This document shows, one piece after another, positions 42,583-51,305 of a stretch of 64,000 bases of DNA. How positions within the stretch are numbered: position 1 is the stretch's first letter; each line of letters begins with the position of its first letter. A model generated the notes under the pieces. The model was not told the DNA's origin. It saw only the letters and a program-made list of their open reading frames with translations, and made no database searches. Position numbers and translations under genes: made by a program. The DNA comes from Paenibacillus sp. Marseille-Q4541 (GTDB taxonomy: Bacteria > Bacillota > Bacilli > Paenibacillales > Paenibacillaceae). The stretch spans positions 1-64,000 of the forward strand of contig NZ_JAGXCY010000017.1 of NCBI RefSeq assembly GCF_018310695.1, written 5' to 3'.

Positions 42583-44280
42583 ATGTTTGCGGTCAAAGGC
42601 ATTTTGTTGCAAGTCCTGCTTGCTGGAATAACTCCGCTTCTATTTACCTTATTTTTGGGGCGCCTCGGGACAGAATTTCAAGAAATAAAGAAAAAAACAT
42701 CGCAATCCGTTCAGATCCAGCGCAGTTTATTGCTCTCTTGTCTGATTATGATCTTCTTGTGTTTTCTTTTTTCTACTGTCTTATTGAATACGATTTATTT
42801 GAATTTGAGCTTAATTCCAGTCATATTATCCATCTTATATGGAACTTATCCTATCGGGATTTTTGTGTCAATTGTATCAATCATATCCTTCTTTTGTCTC
42901 ACTGACTATTGGACTGAACCCGCTATCTTTTTAGGATCGGGTGCTTTACTTTATCCTGTGTTGATATTGTTCGTGAGTCGTTTCAAAAAAGCAAATGTAT
43001 CTAAGAAAAAGATGATGTTCACTATAATCTGGCTTAGCTATACTTTTTTATGTTATGGATTCGTCGTTTTGAAAACGGATTTTAGTGAACATGTTCAAGT
43101 TGAATTTGCAGTTTATTCTTTGCTCTATATTTTTTCTTCCTTAGTAGTACTGTTAGCGACGATTCATTTAATGGAAAAAACGTTAAGGCATCACGGATTT
43201 GCCTCCGAACTTGAAGTGCGTTGGAAAGAATATCGGCACCAATTTGATATGAATGAACATCTGTTAAATACCGTACCTGTGTCGGTCGTTGCATTCGATA
43301 CAGAGGGGAATATCGTGAATGCAAATACCCGCATGCTTGCTCAGATGGAATCATCTAATAATTTTCAGGCAATCCCGCCTGAAGAAATGATCGGGAAGCG
43401 AATTGAAACGATCATCGGAGAAGAGCATGGATTGCGAGTGACAGAACGAATCCAGAGTGCAAACCATGATGGAGAGATTTCATCTGAATATTTAAGAGTC
43501 GGAGCAAACACATTCTATACGACGATCTCTCCGGTCAAAGATCCGGTTAGCGGAAGAGTGATAGGTTCTTCTCTGGTACTTCAGGATATGACAGAACTTG
43601 AAACCCTTCGAAATGAGCTGGCACACGTGGAAAGATTGGGGCTTGTAGGCCAAATGGCGGCAAGTATTACACATGAGGTACGTAATCCAATGGCAGTAGT
43701 CAGAGGGTTCCTTCAGCTCATGAGAGAGAAAAGTCCACGTTCTCTTGATCATTATTATCGGATTGTAATGGAAGAATTAGACCGGGCTAACAGTATAATC
43801 AATGATTTTCTCTCGCTAGCTCAGAACCAAGCCTCTGAAAAGGAAGAAGTTCATCTTCATCACATTATTAAGGAACTGACCCCGTTACTGCTGGCTGATG
43901 CGAATATGCGAGGTCAAACGATTGAACTCAATTTATGCGATGAAATTCCTAGTAAACATGTAAACCCTAAAGAAATTAAACAGCTTATTCTGAATCTGGC
44001 CAGAAACGGAATGGAAGCGATGGGGAACAAAGGAACGTTGATCATTGGAACGGCTTTGGAAGAGGGGAATGTGAAGCTGAGTGTGAGTGATAACGGACCA
44101 GGGATATCCCTCGAATCACAGAACAAACTCTTTGAACCATTTTACACGACCAAGTCTAAAGGTACAGGGCTTGGATTATCCCTTTGTTTAGGAATTGCCG
44201 AAAGACACAACGCAACGATCTGTATTGACTCAGAGGAAGGAAAAGGTACGACATTCACTGTTATTTTCAAAAATGGATAG
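42583..44280 (+). CDS. Orphan sensor histidine kinase, 5TMR-LYT/PAS type (KinB-like)
   Basis: Membrane histidine kinase of 565 aa. An N-terminal block of five to six helices (about 5-200, 5TM-5TMR_LYT-like) is followed by a PAS domain (about 225-340). The HisKA domain carries the phospho-accepting H364 in SITHEVRNPM. HATPase boxes are NLARNGMEA (N), DNGPGI (G1) and GTGLGLSLC (G2). No response-regulator gene is nearby, as is typical for kinases feeding the sporulation phosphorelay. GGAGG precedes the ATG. The sporulation role is inferred from architecture. Confidence 0.9.
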   Translation: MFAVKGILLQVLLAGITPLLFTLFLGRLGTEFQEIKKKTSQSVQIQRSLLLSCLIMIFLCFLFSTVLLNTIYLNLSLIPVILSILYGTYPIGIFVSIVSIISFFCLTDYWTEPAIFLGSGALLYPVLILFVSRFKKANVSKKKMMFTIIWLSYTFLCYGFVVLKTDFSEHVQVEFAVYSLLYIFSSLVVLLATIHLMEKTLRHHGFASELEVRWKEYRHQFDMNEHLLNTVPVSVVAFDTEGNIVNANTRMLAQMESSNNFQAIPPEEMIGKRIETIIGEEHGLRVTERIQSANHDGEISSEYLRVGANTFYTTISPVKDPVSGRVIGSSLVLQDMTELETLRNELAHVERLGLVGQMAASITHEVRNPMAVVRGFLQLMREKSPRSLDHYYRIVMEELDRANSIINDFLSLAQNQASEKEEVHLHHIIKELTPLLLADANMRGQTIELNLCDEIPSKHVNPKEIKQLILNLARNGMEAMGNKGTLIIGTALEEGNVKLSVSDNGPGISLESQNKLFEPFYTTKSKGTGLGLSLCLGIAERHNATICIDSEEGKGTTFTVIFKNG

Positions 44281-44451
44281 CGCCTGTTTGATTTGTGATA
44301 GATGCGTGTATCAATACATAAGGACTTAGGGGCATAAGTTAATCTGGGGATAAGATCCCTTATTCAGAGTCATAATAAGCTTGCCATCATGCTAGAGTGC
44401 ATGGCTGAAGCGTAAGTTCAAGCTTTGTGACGAAGAAAGGAGGGATTCCCT

Positions 44452-44568
44452 ATGTCAAAAAATGATTCCAAACAACAACAGATTCAAAAGGAATCCAACA
44501 AGAAAAACCATACAAAAGAACAAGTAACCGACAAAAAACTGCAAGGGGACAATTTCCCTGCAACCTAG
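44452..44568 (+). CDS. Small 38-aa hydrophilic peptide
   Basis: A short reading frame with a near-perfect ribosome-binding site (AAAGGAGGG, 5 nt before ATG). The product is Lys/Gln/Asn-rich (MSKNDSKQQQ...KLQGDNFPAT) with no hydrophobic segment. The C-terminal Gly-x-Asn-x-Pro-x-Thr end resembles the tails of some very small spore-associated proteins of Bacillales; this similarity is from memory and loose. It lies between the sensor kinase and bacilliredoxin genes. Confidence 0.6.
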   Translation: MSKNDSKQQQIQKESNKKNHTKEQVTDKKLQGDNFPAT

Positions 44569-44639
44569 GTTTCTAAACTGTCGATTTACTGTGCAACGAG
44601 GATGGTGAAACTCTGTATTGGTGAGCATATCTTCCTCCC

Positions 44640-44667
44640 TTGCGTTCACAACTTATGAATGTATAAT
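44640..44667 (+). promoter_or_regulatory. Candidate promoter of the bacilliredoxin gene
   Basis: -35 TTGCGT and -10 TATAAT are 16 bp apart, about 65 bp before the ATG. Confidence 0.5.
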
Positions 44668-44731
44668 AAGGTTAGCATCGAATTTAGACTGATTAATCTA
44701 TATACAGATATTCATAAGGAGTGAACAATTA

Positions 44732-45166
44732 ATGTCTATGTCTTTTGATCAATACATGAAAGATATGGTTCAACCGATGAGGGATGAACTTACAAACCTT
44801 GGAATAAAGGAACTTCGCACTGCTGAAGAAGTGGAAGCGAATTTGCCAGAAGCGAAGGGAACAACACTGGTTGTTGTCAATTCTGTATGCGGCTGTGCAG
44901 CGGGTCAGGCACGTCCAGGCGTTGCCCAAGCGCTGGATAATGAGGTGAAACCGGATCAATTATTCACCGTGTTTGCAGGTCAAGATAAGGAAGCAACTGC
45001 AAAAGCTCGTGAGTTCTTTGCTCCATACCCACCATCATCACCTTCCATTGCTTTGCTTAAGGATGGGGAGCTGGTTCATTTTATCGAACGCCATCAGGTG
45101 GAGAACCGTTCCGCGGAAGATATTGCGGCTGATTTGACAGACGCTTTTAACCGTTACTGCAAATAA
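44732..45166 (+). CDS. brxA: Bacilliredoxin, BrxA/BrxB (YphP/YqiW) family
   Basis: Thioredoxin-like protein of 144 aa that removes bacillithiol from mixed disulfides on proteins. The CGC active site is present in NSVCGCAAG, and the family blocks VFAGQDKEAT and APYPPSSPSIALLKDGELVHFIERH are intact. AAGGAGTG precedes the ATG. It is monocistronic, with promoter and terminator. Its presence implies that the host makes bacillithiol. Assignment to BrxA rather than BrxB is uncertain. Confidence 0.93.
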   Translation: MSMSFDQYMKDMVQPMRDELTNLGIKELRTAEEVEANLPEAKGTTLVVVNSVCGCAAGQARPGVAQALDNEVKPDQLFTVFAGQDKEATAKAREFFAPYPPSSPSIALLKDGELVHFIERHQVENRSAEDIAADLTDAFNRYCK

Positions 45167-45178
45167 GTCAGTTACATA

Positions 45179-45234
45179 ACGCCCCTCGTTTTCGGTTAAC
45201 CCGAACTCATTGGGGCGTTTTGGCTTTTTCTTTT
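45179..45234 (+). terminator. Terminator after the bacilliredoxin gene
   Basis: AACGCCCC pairs with GGGGCGTT, enclosing an inner CGGTT/AACCCG stem, and is followed by a T-rich tract. Confidence 0.75.
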
Positions 45235-45278
45235 CTTATTCCCTGTACAATTACTATGGAGAAACTGAGGTGTGAACG

Positions 45279-46088
45279 ATGAGTTTACAAGAGCAGATTA
45301 TTGCTGAGTTGAAAGTAAAGAAAAGCATTAACGTCGATGAGGAAGTTCGCAAACGTGTGGATTTTCTGAAAGATTATGTGAAGAAATCACACACAAAAGG
45401 GCTTCTAATTGCGATTAGTGGCGGTATTGATAGTGCGGTAGCAACTGGACTATGTAAACAAGCTACGGACGAACTTACGAAGGAAACAGGGGAAGAGTAC
45501 AAGACACTGGGTGTATTCCAACCTTACGGTCAGCAATCCGATATCGAGCACAGTTATGCAACGGCTAAGGCATTTGATCTGAGATATACGGTTGAAACGA
45601 ATATTGAAGAAGCAGTAAACGAAATCGCACTTGAAGTGGAGCATGGTTTCAAAAACTTGGGAATGTCTCGTCATATGACACCGCAAGGTAAAGGGAATGT
45701 GAAAGCAAGAACGCGTATGGTCGTGCAGTATGCGTTATCTTTTGAGATGAATCTGCTCGTTGTAGGTACAGACCATGCGTCTGAAGCGATTACTGGATTT
45801 TATACCAAATGGGGTGATGGCGCAGTCGACATCACTCCACTGTCAAGTCTTAATAAACGTCAGGTTCGCCAAATCGCTGCTCATATTGGAGTTCCGGATG
45901 AAATTGTTCACAAGGCACCTACTGCAGGTCTGTGGGAAGGTCAAACGGATGAAGATGAACTTGGGATCACATATGAGGATAACAGTGACTATCTAGAAGG
46001 CAAGGAAATTCCCGCTGAAGCAAGAGAGAAATTAGAGGCAGCCTACTTACGGACAGGCCACAAGCGTAACGCGATCCCTGGAATCTAG
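45279..46088 (+). CDS. nadE: NH3-dependent NAD+ synthetase
   Basis: Converts nicotinic acid adenine dinucleotide to NAD+ using ammonia and ATP. At 269 aa it is the short form without a glutaminase domain. The ATP pyrophosphatase P-loop is ISGGIDSAVATG. The deamido-NAD region includes KARTRMVVQYALS, GTDHASEAITGFYTKWGDGAVDITPLSSLNKRQVR and KAPTAGLWEGQTDEDELG. GAGG precedes the ATG closely. It is monocistronic, with a terminator downstream. Confidence 0.96.
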   Translation: MSLQEQIIAELKVKKSINVDEEVRKRVDFLKDYVKKSHTKGLLIAISGGIDSAVATGLCKQATDELTKETGEEYKTLGVFQPYGQQSDIEHSYATAKAFDLRYTVETNIEEAVNEIALEVEHGFKNLGMSRHMTPQGKGNVKARTRMVVQYALSFEMNLLVVGTDHASEAITGFYTKWGDGAVDITPLSSLNKRQVRQIAAHIGVPDEIVHKAPTAGLWEGQTDEDELGITYEDNSDYLEGKEIPAEAREKLEAAYLRTGHKRNAIPGI

Positions 46089-46146
46089 AGCTGAAAGACT
46101 AGAGATCCACCCTAACTAGATATCTACGGTGTTGTGAATAGCCGAT

Positions 46147-46188
46147 TAACCCTCGTATTGCTGGCATATGCCGGAAACGGGGGTTTTT
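46147..46188 (+). terminator. Terminator after nadE
   Basis: AACCCTCG pairs with CGGGGGTT (one wobble) and an inner TGGCATATGCCG palindrome extends it. TTTTT follows. Confidence 0.7.
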
Positions 46189-46266
46189 GTCATCGTTCGA
46201 ACATAGATTCTGTGAAGTTAGACTGGTACAATAGATTGGATCTAATAAAGAGGGTGGTGATTTCAG

Positions 46267-46671
46267 ATGATTTATGGGATCGGCAATGATGTGCTGGAAA
46301 CAGGACGAATTCGACGTATTTTAGAAAGCAACCGCAGAACTTCGTTTATTAAGAGGGTTCTGACCAGCAGGGAACAGGAGATTCTTTTCTCACGAAGTAA
46401 GGATGAACTTGCCTATGTTTCAGGTCGTTTTGCTGCCAAAGAGGCAGTAACGAAAGCTTTTGGATGCGGTATTGGACAAATGATTGGATTTCATGATCTT
46501 GAAATCTTGCCGGATGAAAAGGGGAAGCCTGTCGTTTCGTTATCAGCGGAAGCTTGGAAGCGTCTTGAACTCAGAGGAGAACCTGTGTATCAAATTCATC
46601 TGAGTATTTCACACCAGCCCGCTATGGCAGCTGCCTTCGCTATCGTCGAACGGATAGAACAGATACATTAA
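46267..46671 (+). CDS. acpS: Holo-[acyl-carrier-protein] synthase
   Basis: Transfers 4'-phosphopantetheine from CoA to acyl carrier protein for fatty-acid synthesis. The 134-aa size is typical. Metal-binding D8 (GIGNDVLE) and E59 (GRFAAKEAVTKAFG) are present. The C-terminal LSISHQPAMAAAFAIVE is the usual LSxSHxxxxAxA block. GAGGGTGG precedes the ATG. mutY follows about 50 bp downstream in the same direction, possibly co-transcribed. Confidence 0.95.
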   Translation: MIYGIGNDVLETGRIRRILESNRRTSFIKRVLTSREQEILFSRSKDELAYVSGRFAAKEAVTKAFGCGIGQMIGFHDLEILPDEKGKPVVSLSAEAWKRLELRGEPVYQIHLSISHQPAMAAAFAIVERIEQIH

Positions 46672-46720
46672 TGGTTTCAACATAGATTAGATGCAGATAT
46701 GGATGGGAGAACAAACAGGA

Positions 46721-47866
46721 ATGGATCAAAGTACAGCAAAACAATATTTCAGCACCGAACTGCTGAACTGGTATATGGAGAATAAACGGGACTTGCCTTG
46801 GCGCCGCCATCGTGATCCCTATTATATTTGGGTTTCTGAAATCATGCTTCAACAAACAAGGGTGGAAACAGTAAAGCCCTATTTTGAACGGTTTATTACT
46901 CGTTTTCCGACCATTTCGGATCTTGCTGAAGCACCGGAAGAAGACGTTCTTAAGCTGTGGGAAGGTCTCGGTTATTATTCTCGCGCACGGAACCTTCAGG
47001 CAGCTGCGAAGCAAGTTCTTGAACTGCATGGGGGAGAGGTTCCGAATCAAAAGGATGCTGTCTTTAACCTGAAGGGAGTCGGACCTTACACTGCGGGTGC
47101 AATTCTTAGTATTGCCTTTAACCAGCCTGAGCCAGCAGTAGATGGAAATGTGATGCGTGTACTATCACGTTACTTCTTGATAGAAGACGACATCATGAAA
47201 GGCAGTACCCGTGTCAAAATGGAGACGCTGGCGCAGGAGCTCATTCCACAAGGACGAGCGGGTGACTTTAATCAGGCACTGATGGAGCTCGGAGCCCTAG
47301 TGTGTACACCGAAATCTCCTCACTGTCTTACTTGTCCGGTAATGGAAATGTGTAAAGGACGCATTGAGGGAAGAGAGGACACTTTGCCTGTGAAGAAGAA
47401 GGCGAAACCACCTCGCCCAGAACAGCGTATTGCAGCACTTGTAACAGGGACACTACAAAATGAAGGTAAAGTTCTCGTGCGTCAGCGTCCGCAAACCGGA
47501 CTGCTCGCAAAAATGTGGGAGCTGCCTCATGTACTAGCTTCAGAACCTGGCGCACTGGCATACCAGGTACCGGATGAACCGGCAATGGACATCATAGCAG
47601 GGCATTTAATTGAAGAGGGTTATCCTGCGAGGCCAGAAGCGTTCTGGAAGCTCGCAGAACATACCTTCAGTCATATTCATTGGAATCTCCAGTTGTATAG
47701 ATGTAAGGAAACAGATGAAGTTTTAAGCTCATCTATGGTGGCTGAGCAGATCGAGGCCTATAAGACAGAAGGATATGTATATAAGTGGATTGGTCCAGAA
47801 GATATGGAAACGATGGCTTTTCCGAATGTATTCTTGAAGCTGCTCAAAGAACATTTTGCCTTATAA
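46721..47866 (+). CDS. mutY: A/G-specific adenine glycosylase
   Basis: Removes adenine mispaired with 8-oxoguanine. The 381-aa protein has a helix-hairpin-helix (LKGVGPYTAGAI) and catalytic region (EIMLQQTRVETV, AVDGNVMRV). The 4Fe-4S cluster motif C-x6-C-x2-C-x5-C is CTPKSPHCLTCPVMEMC. A C-terminal NUDIX-like domain (from about 235) recognises 8-oxoG. I prefer ATG 46721, which has GGGAG about 11 nt upstream; an ATG 30 bp earlier lacks a ribosome-binding site. Confidence 0.95.
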   Translation: MDQSTAKQYFSTELLNWYMENKRDLPWRRHRDPYYIWVSEIMLQQTRVETVKPYFERFITRFPTISDLAEAPEEDVLKLWEGLGYYSRARNLQAAAKQVLELHGGEVPNQKDAVFNLKGVGPYTAGAILSIAFNQPEPAVDGNVMRVLSRYFLIEDDIMKGSTRVKMETLAQELIPQGRAGDFNQALMELGALVCTPKSPHCLTCPVMEMCKGRIEGREDTLPVKKKAKPPRPEQRIAALVTGTLQNEGKVLVRQRPQTGLLAKMWELPHVLASEPGALAYQVPDEPAMDIIAGHLIEEGYPARPEAFWKLAEHTFSHIHWNLQLYRCKETDEVLSSSMVAEQIEAYKTEGYVYKWIGPEDMETMAFPNVFLKLLKEHFAL

Positions 47867-47887
47867 AAATCATATAAATTCACCTTA

Positions 47888-47918
47888 AGCCTGCTTCGTT
47901 GAAGCAGGTTTTTTATTT
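47888..47918 (+). terminator. Terminator after mutY
   Basis: CCTGCTTC pairs with GAAGCAGG around a GTT loop, followed by TTTTTT. Confidence 0.88.
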
Positions 47919-47944
47919 CACTGAACGCATAAAATAGAAAATAA

Positions 47945-48002
47945 TTGATTTTATTGGAATTAAATGTTATAAAATATAGTATGCATACTCCATATGGAGT
48001 AT
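47945..48002 (+). promoter_or_regulatory. Promoter and triple half-site operator of the RHH/ABC exporter operon
   Basis: -35 TTGATT and -10 TATAAA are 17 bp apart (47945-47973). Immediately downstream are two overlapping perfect palindromes: AGTATGCATACT (47978-47989) and an 18-bp one, ATACTCCAT-ATGGAGTAT (47985-48002). Read together they give three half-sites, AGTAT, ATACT and AGTAT, in alternating orientation around the start point. This is a strong autoregulatory operator candidate for the ribbon-helix-helix protein encoded next. Confidence 0.75.
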
Positions 48003-48028
48003 ATTTGAACATAAATAAGGGGATTTCA

Positions 48029-48433
48029 ATGATGAGTGAACAAGACAAAATTGAGAAAGTTACGGTGAACGTGGGGATTGTGGATTTGGGTCAGATTGAT
48101 TTACTGGTAGATCAGGCGTTTTATTCTAACCGGACAGATTTTGTTCGAACAGCGATTCGTAATCAGCTGGAGACTCATCGGAAGGAAATACAAGATTATA
48201 CTACCCGAAAAATAACGGCAGTTGGCGTTGTCATCTATGACCGGGATGAGCTTGAAATATTACGTGCTTCTAAGACCAAAATTGAAATTCGTCTGATTGG
48301 GCAGCTAGTGATTGCTAAGGATGTCGATGCCGGGCTCATTCGAGATACGGTTGAACATGTTCAGCATTTTGGAGTACTGAAAGCGAGCAACGAAGTGAAG
48401 GCAGTGATCAAGGAGATCCAATCCAAAGGATAA
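48029..48433 (+). CDS. Ribbon-helix-helix (CopG-like) regulator
   Basis: A 134-aa protein. The N-terminal ribbon-helix-helix (KVTVNVGIVDLGQIDLLVDQAFYSNRTDFVRTAIRNQLETH) would bind DNA as a dimer through its beta strand. The C-terminal domain (about 65-134) is a small alpha/beta unit (VGVVIYDRDELEILRAS, KIEIRLIGQLVIAKDVDAGLIRDTVEHVQHFGVLKAS) not recognised from a named family and may sense a ligand. AAGGGG precedes the ATG. It is co-transcribed with an ABC exporter gene 6 bp downstream, preceded by an operator-rich promoter. Confidence 0.82.
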   Translation: MMSEQDKIEKVTVNVGIVDLGQIDLLVDQAFYSNRTDFVRTAIRNQLETHRKEIQDYTTRKITAVGVVIYDRDELEILRASKTKIEIRLIGQLVIAKDVDAGLIRDTVEHVQHFGVLKASNEVKAVIKEIQSKG

Positions 48434-48439
48434 GGGGCT

Positions 48440-50194
48440 GTGCAGGTGGCCATTTTTAAAGGTCTCATTCGGAAATACTGGTATTTCTATATTGTCCTTG
48501 GTCTAGTAACCATCATTGATATTACGATGAACCTATCGATTGCATGGCTGTTCGGAAACCTAACAGAAACGGCTGTCTCCCGTAATACAACTCAGTTTTT
48601 GCCTCTGCTCTATGCGGGAATTGCTCTTATTCTCGTCATGGGAATTAACCAGTATGTGAACGGGTATTTAAAGTCCAGAGTATCTGCGAACGTACAAGAT
48701 GAACTACGCACACGCACTTTCCGCACATTACTTCGACTACCACAAACCTATTATGACAATCATCATTCAGGAGATCTGTTATCACGTATTACGACGGACA
48801 ATAAGACCATTGGAGGCGCACTGGGGCATACCTTAATTGAATTGATCAAAAATCCGCTAATGGCACTTTGTGCTTTTATTTATTTGGTAATCATTGAATG
48901 GCGACTTGCTCTGATCTCTTTACTGATTGGGCCGATGATCTTGTTGTGTGGACTTCTGCTTGGCCGCAGTATTCGTGAGAGGTCCAATGAATCACAGCAG
49001 AAATGGGGGACAATGACCTCTTTTGTACAGGATGTAGCGGGAGCGAGTGTTATTTTTAAAGTATTTCGACTGGAGGCCATCTTTAGCAAGAAATTTAGTA
49101 CCCAGTCAAGCGCTGTGCGTGTGCAGGAAACAAAACTGGGCGTGACGACAAGTATTCTACAATCTTTGTCGAACATGATCGGTTTTTCTGCTTTTGTGCT
49201 TGCGATTACATACGGGGCCTATCTTGTTGCTCAAGATATAATCTCGATTGGAAGTTTGATGGCTTTTGTTCAACTGATGAACTATGTCATTATGCCATTC
49301 ACGACATTTGCTTCGACCTGGGGAGAGCTTCAGGTATCGCTGGGAGCGGCGGATCGAATTCAGGAAGTGTTGCAGCAGCAGCCGGAAGAGAACGAAAAGA
49401 CAAATCTTTCTGAGGCGATTCTAACCGATCAAAAGGAAGTTCAGATTACGCTGCAACAAGTTGAATTTGCATACTCAGATAGTAAGATACTGGATAATTT
49501 CAGTATGGAAATAGAGCACGGAAAGTTCACTGCAGTAGTTGGGGCGAGTGGCAGCGGTAAAAGCACTCTTTTTCGTTTATTGTTAGGGTTTTATGCACCT
49601 GATAAAGGAGAGATTCGTGCGAATGGAGTCAGCTACACTAATCTGAATTATGACGAAATTCGAGGGCTTTATGCGCTCGTACCACAGGAGCCTCAGCTTT
49701 TTACTGGAACAATTCGAGAAAATATTCTTTATGGTAATCCCGAAGCAACAGAGGAGGAAGTTGTTGAAGCGGTGATTTATGCGAACGCGCACTTATTTAT
49801 TCAGCAGTTTCAAGATGGGATGGATACTCAGGTTGGGGAGAGGGGAAGTCAGCTGTCTGGGGGACAACGTCAGCGGATTGCCATTGCTAGAGCCATCTTG
49901 AAAAACGCACCTATTTTGTTACTTGATGAAGCAACTGCTTCCTTAGATAATGAATCCGAACATCTTGTGCAGGATGCGCTTCGAAAACTTATGATAGGAA
50001 GAACAACCGTTGCAATTGCCCACAGGTTATCAACAATTCAACAGGCTGACAAGATTGTTGTGATTCATGAGGGAAGCATCGTCGAAACAGGTACACATGA
50101 TGAATTAATGCAGCTAGGAGGACATTACTACGAATTATATCGGGCAAGGCGAGATGATGAGATTTTAGAGCCAGCTATCGGTGTAGTAATCTAA
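48440..50194 (+). CDS. ABC multidrug/lipid exporter half-transporter
   Basis: Membrane domain plus ATPase in one chain (MsbA/BmrA type), 584 aa. About six membrane helices (1-310) are followed by an ATPase with Walker A GASGSGKST, signature LSGGQRQR, Walker B ILLLDEATASLD and H-loop IAHR. It should act as a homodimer since no partner gene is adjacent. The substrate is unknown. The start is GTG 48440, or GTG 48446, which is better spaced from AAGGGG. The gene is coupled to the ribbon-helix-helix regulator. Confidence 0.92.
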   Translation: MQVAIFKGLIRKYWYFYIVLGLVTIIDITMNLSIAWLFGNLTETAVSRNTTQFLPLLYAGIALILVMGINQYVNGYLKSRVSANVQDELRTRTFRTLLRLPQTYYDNHHSGDLLSRITTDNKTIGGALGHTLIELIKNPLMALCAFIYLVIIEWRLALISLLIGPMILLCGLLLGRSIRERSNESQQKWGTMTSFVQDVAGASVIFKVFRLEAIFSKKFSTQSSAVRVQETKLGVTTSILQSLSNMIGFSAFVLAITYGAYLVAQDIISIGSLMAFVQLMNYVIMPFTTFASTWGELQVSLGAADRIQEVLQQQPEENEKTNLSEAILTDQKEVQITLQQVEFAYSDSKILDNFSMEIEHGKFTAVVGASGSGKSTLFRLLLGFYAPDKGEIRANGVSYTNLNYDEIRGLYALVPQEPQLFTGTIRENILYGNPEATEEEVVEAVIYANAHLFIQQFQDGMDTQVGERGSQLSGGQRQRIAIARAILKNAPILLLDEATASLDNESEHLVQDALRKLMIGRTTVAIAHRLSTIQQADKIVVIHEGSIVETGTHDELMQLGGHYYELYRARRDDEILEPAIGVVI

Positions 50195-50224
50195 TTTTAT
50201 AGGATTGATTCGGTGCCAATTAAT

Positions 50225-50260
50225 AAAAAAGCCACCTTGTCCAAGACAAGGTGGCTTTTA
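50225..50260. terminator. Bidirectional terminator between ABC exporter and sodA
   Basis: A perfect 10-bp stem (GCCACCTTGT / ACAAGGTGGC) has A-run and T-run flanks on opposite sides. Confidence 0.88.
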
Positions 50261-50277
50261 ACGTTTATAAGCTCTGC

Positions 50278-50889
50278 TTATTTCGCAGCTTCGTAACGTT
50301 TGTTTACTTCATCCCAGTTGATTACGTTCCAGAAGGAAGCGATGTAATCAGGACGTTTGTTTTGGTATTTGAGGTAGTAAGCATGCTCCCAAACATCAAG
50401 GCCAAGAACCGGAGTCAGACCTTCAAATACAGGGCTGTCTTGGTTAGGTGTGCTTGTAATAGCAAGCTTGCCGTCTTTACCTACAACGAGCCAAGCCCAA
50501 CCGCTACCGAAACGAGTTGTTGCTGCTTTTGCGAAATCTTCTTTGAATTTATCAAATCCGCCAAGCTCGCTGTCAATTGCAGCTGCGATTGCGCCAGTGG
50601 GAGCTCCGCCGCCGTTAGGTCCGATAATTTCCCAGAACAGGCTGTGGTTGTGATGTCCGCCACCGTTGTTACGAACTGCTGTGCGGATGCTTTCAGGTAC
50701 GCTGTCGAGGTTAGCGATCAGGTCTTCAAGGGATTTTCCTTGAAGCTCAGGAGCGTTTTCCAAAGCTGCGTTGAGGTTAGTAACATAAGTATTGTGATGG
50801 CGATCGTGGTGGATTTCCATCGTTTGAGCATCGATATGTGGTTCTAATGCGTCGTTTGCGTAAGGAAGTGCTGGTAATTGGAATGCCAT
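50278..50889 (-). CDS. sodA: Superoxide dismutase, Mn/Fe type
   Basis: Cytoplasmic enzyme of 203 aa that disproportionates superoxide. Metal ligands are the first His in MEIHHDRHH, His in HHNHSLFW, and Asp and His in DVWEHAYYL. The N-terminus [18 protein letters not shown] is typical. The bacillar pattern [15 protein letters not shown] favours Mn. AGGAGG precedes the ATG. It is monocistronic and has a paralogue-containing fusion protein 6 kb away. Confidence 0.96.
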   Translation of the reverse strand: MAFQLPALPYANDALEPHIDAQTMEIHHDRHHNTYVTNLNAALENAPELQGKSLEDLIANLDSVPESIRTAVRNNGGGHHNHSLFWEIIGPNGGGAPTGAIAAAIDSELGGFDKFKEDFAKAATTRFGSGWAWLVVGKDGKLAITSTPNQDSPVFEGLTPVLGLDVWEHAYYLKYQNKRPDYIASFWNVINWDEVNKRYEAAK

Positions 50890-51051
50890 AATGAAATTCC
50901 TCCTAATAAAATAGATTTAAGTGAAAGGTACAATCTCTATGTAAGAATTACCCCTCGACAGTTATATTAAACCGTATTCGGCGTATTTAATCAACATTTT
51001 TGTTGAATAAGCTGTTCTATAAGGTTTTATACTTTACATGACGTTTACAAA

Positions 51052-51267
51052 GTGATTTTTACAAATGCTAGCTATCTTAACATGGATAACATAAGTTGGA
51101 CAAAATGGAAGGCTCGAAATGAAAACGCATTTAATGAAGCGCTTTCAGAAAAAAATTGCGTGTTTTCTGCAACAAAGTGTGGTTTAATGGACCTTGAAGT
51201 AGATTCATCTCGTTTTTTGTCGCAATATTATTTCCTGAACATTTCTGGTTGGCCCCTATGGGCGTGA
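51052..51267 (+). CDS. Doubtful 71-aa reading frame in a possible small transcription unit
   Basis: A GTG-started frame without a ribosome-binding site and without a recognisable family. It lies between a promoter-like pair (TTGAAT near 51003 and TATACT near 51028, with a long 19-bp spacer) and a clear terminator at 51280. The interval may be transcribed as a small RNA instead. The peptide has no coherent features. Low confidence as a protein. Confidence 0.2.
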   Translation: MIFTNASYLNMDNISWTKWKARNENAFNEALSEKNCVFSATKCGLMDLEVDSSRFLSQYYFLNISGWPLWA

Positions 51268-51279
51268 CAGATGTTTCAG

Positions 51280-51300
51280 CCGGCAGTTATGCCGGTTTTT
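51280..51300 (+). terminator. Terminator in the sodA-GNAT gap
   Basis: CCGGCA-GTTA-TGCCGG is followed by TTTTT. No convincing gene precedes it on this strand, which points to an unannotated small transcript in 51000-51280. Confidence 0.8.
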
Positions 51301-51305
51301 CTGCC

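Noticed and set aside
46640..47050. 136-codon minus-strand frame over acpS and mutY
   Set aside because: Antisense to two conserved genes, with no start signals.
50251..50847. 198-codon frame on the plus strand opposite sodA
   Set aside because: It is antisense to a fully recognised sodA, with Cys/Val-rich nonsense composition, and starts inside the terminator region.
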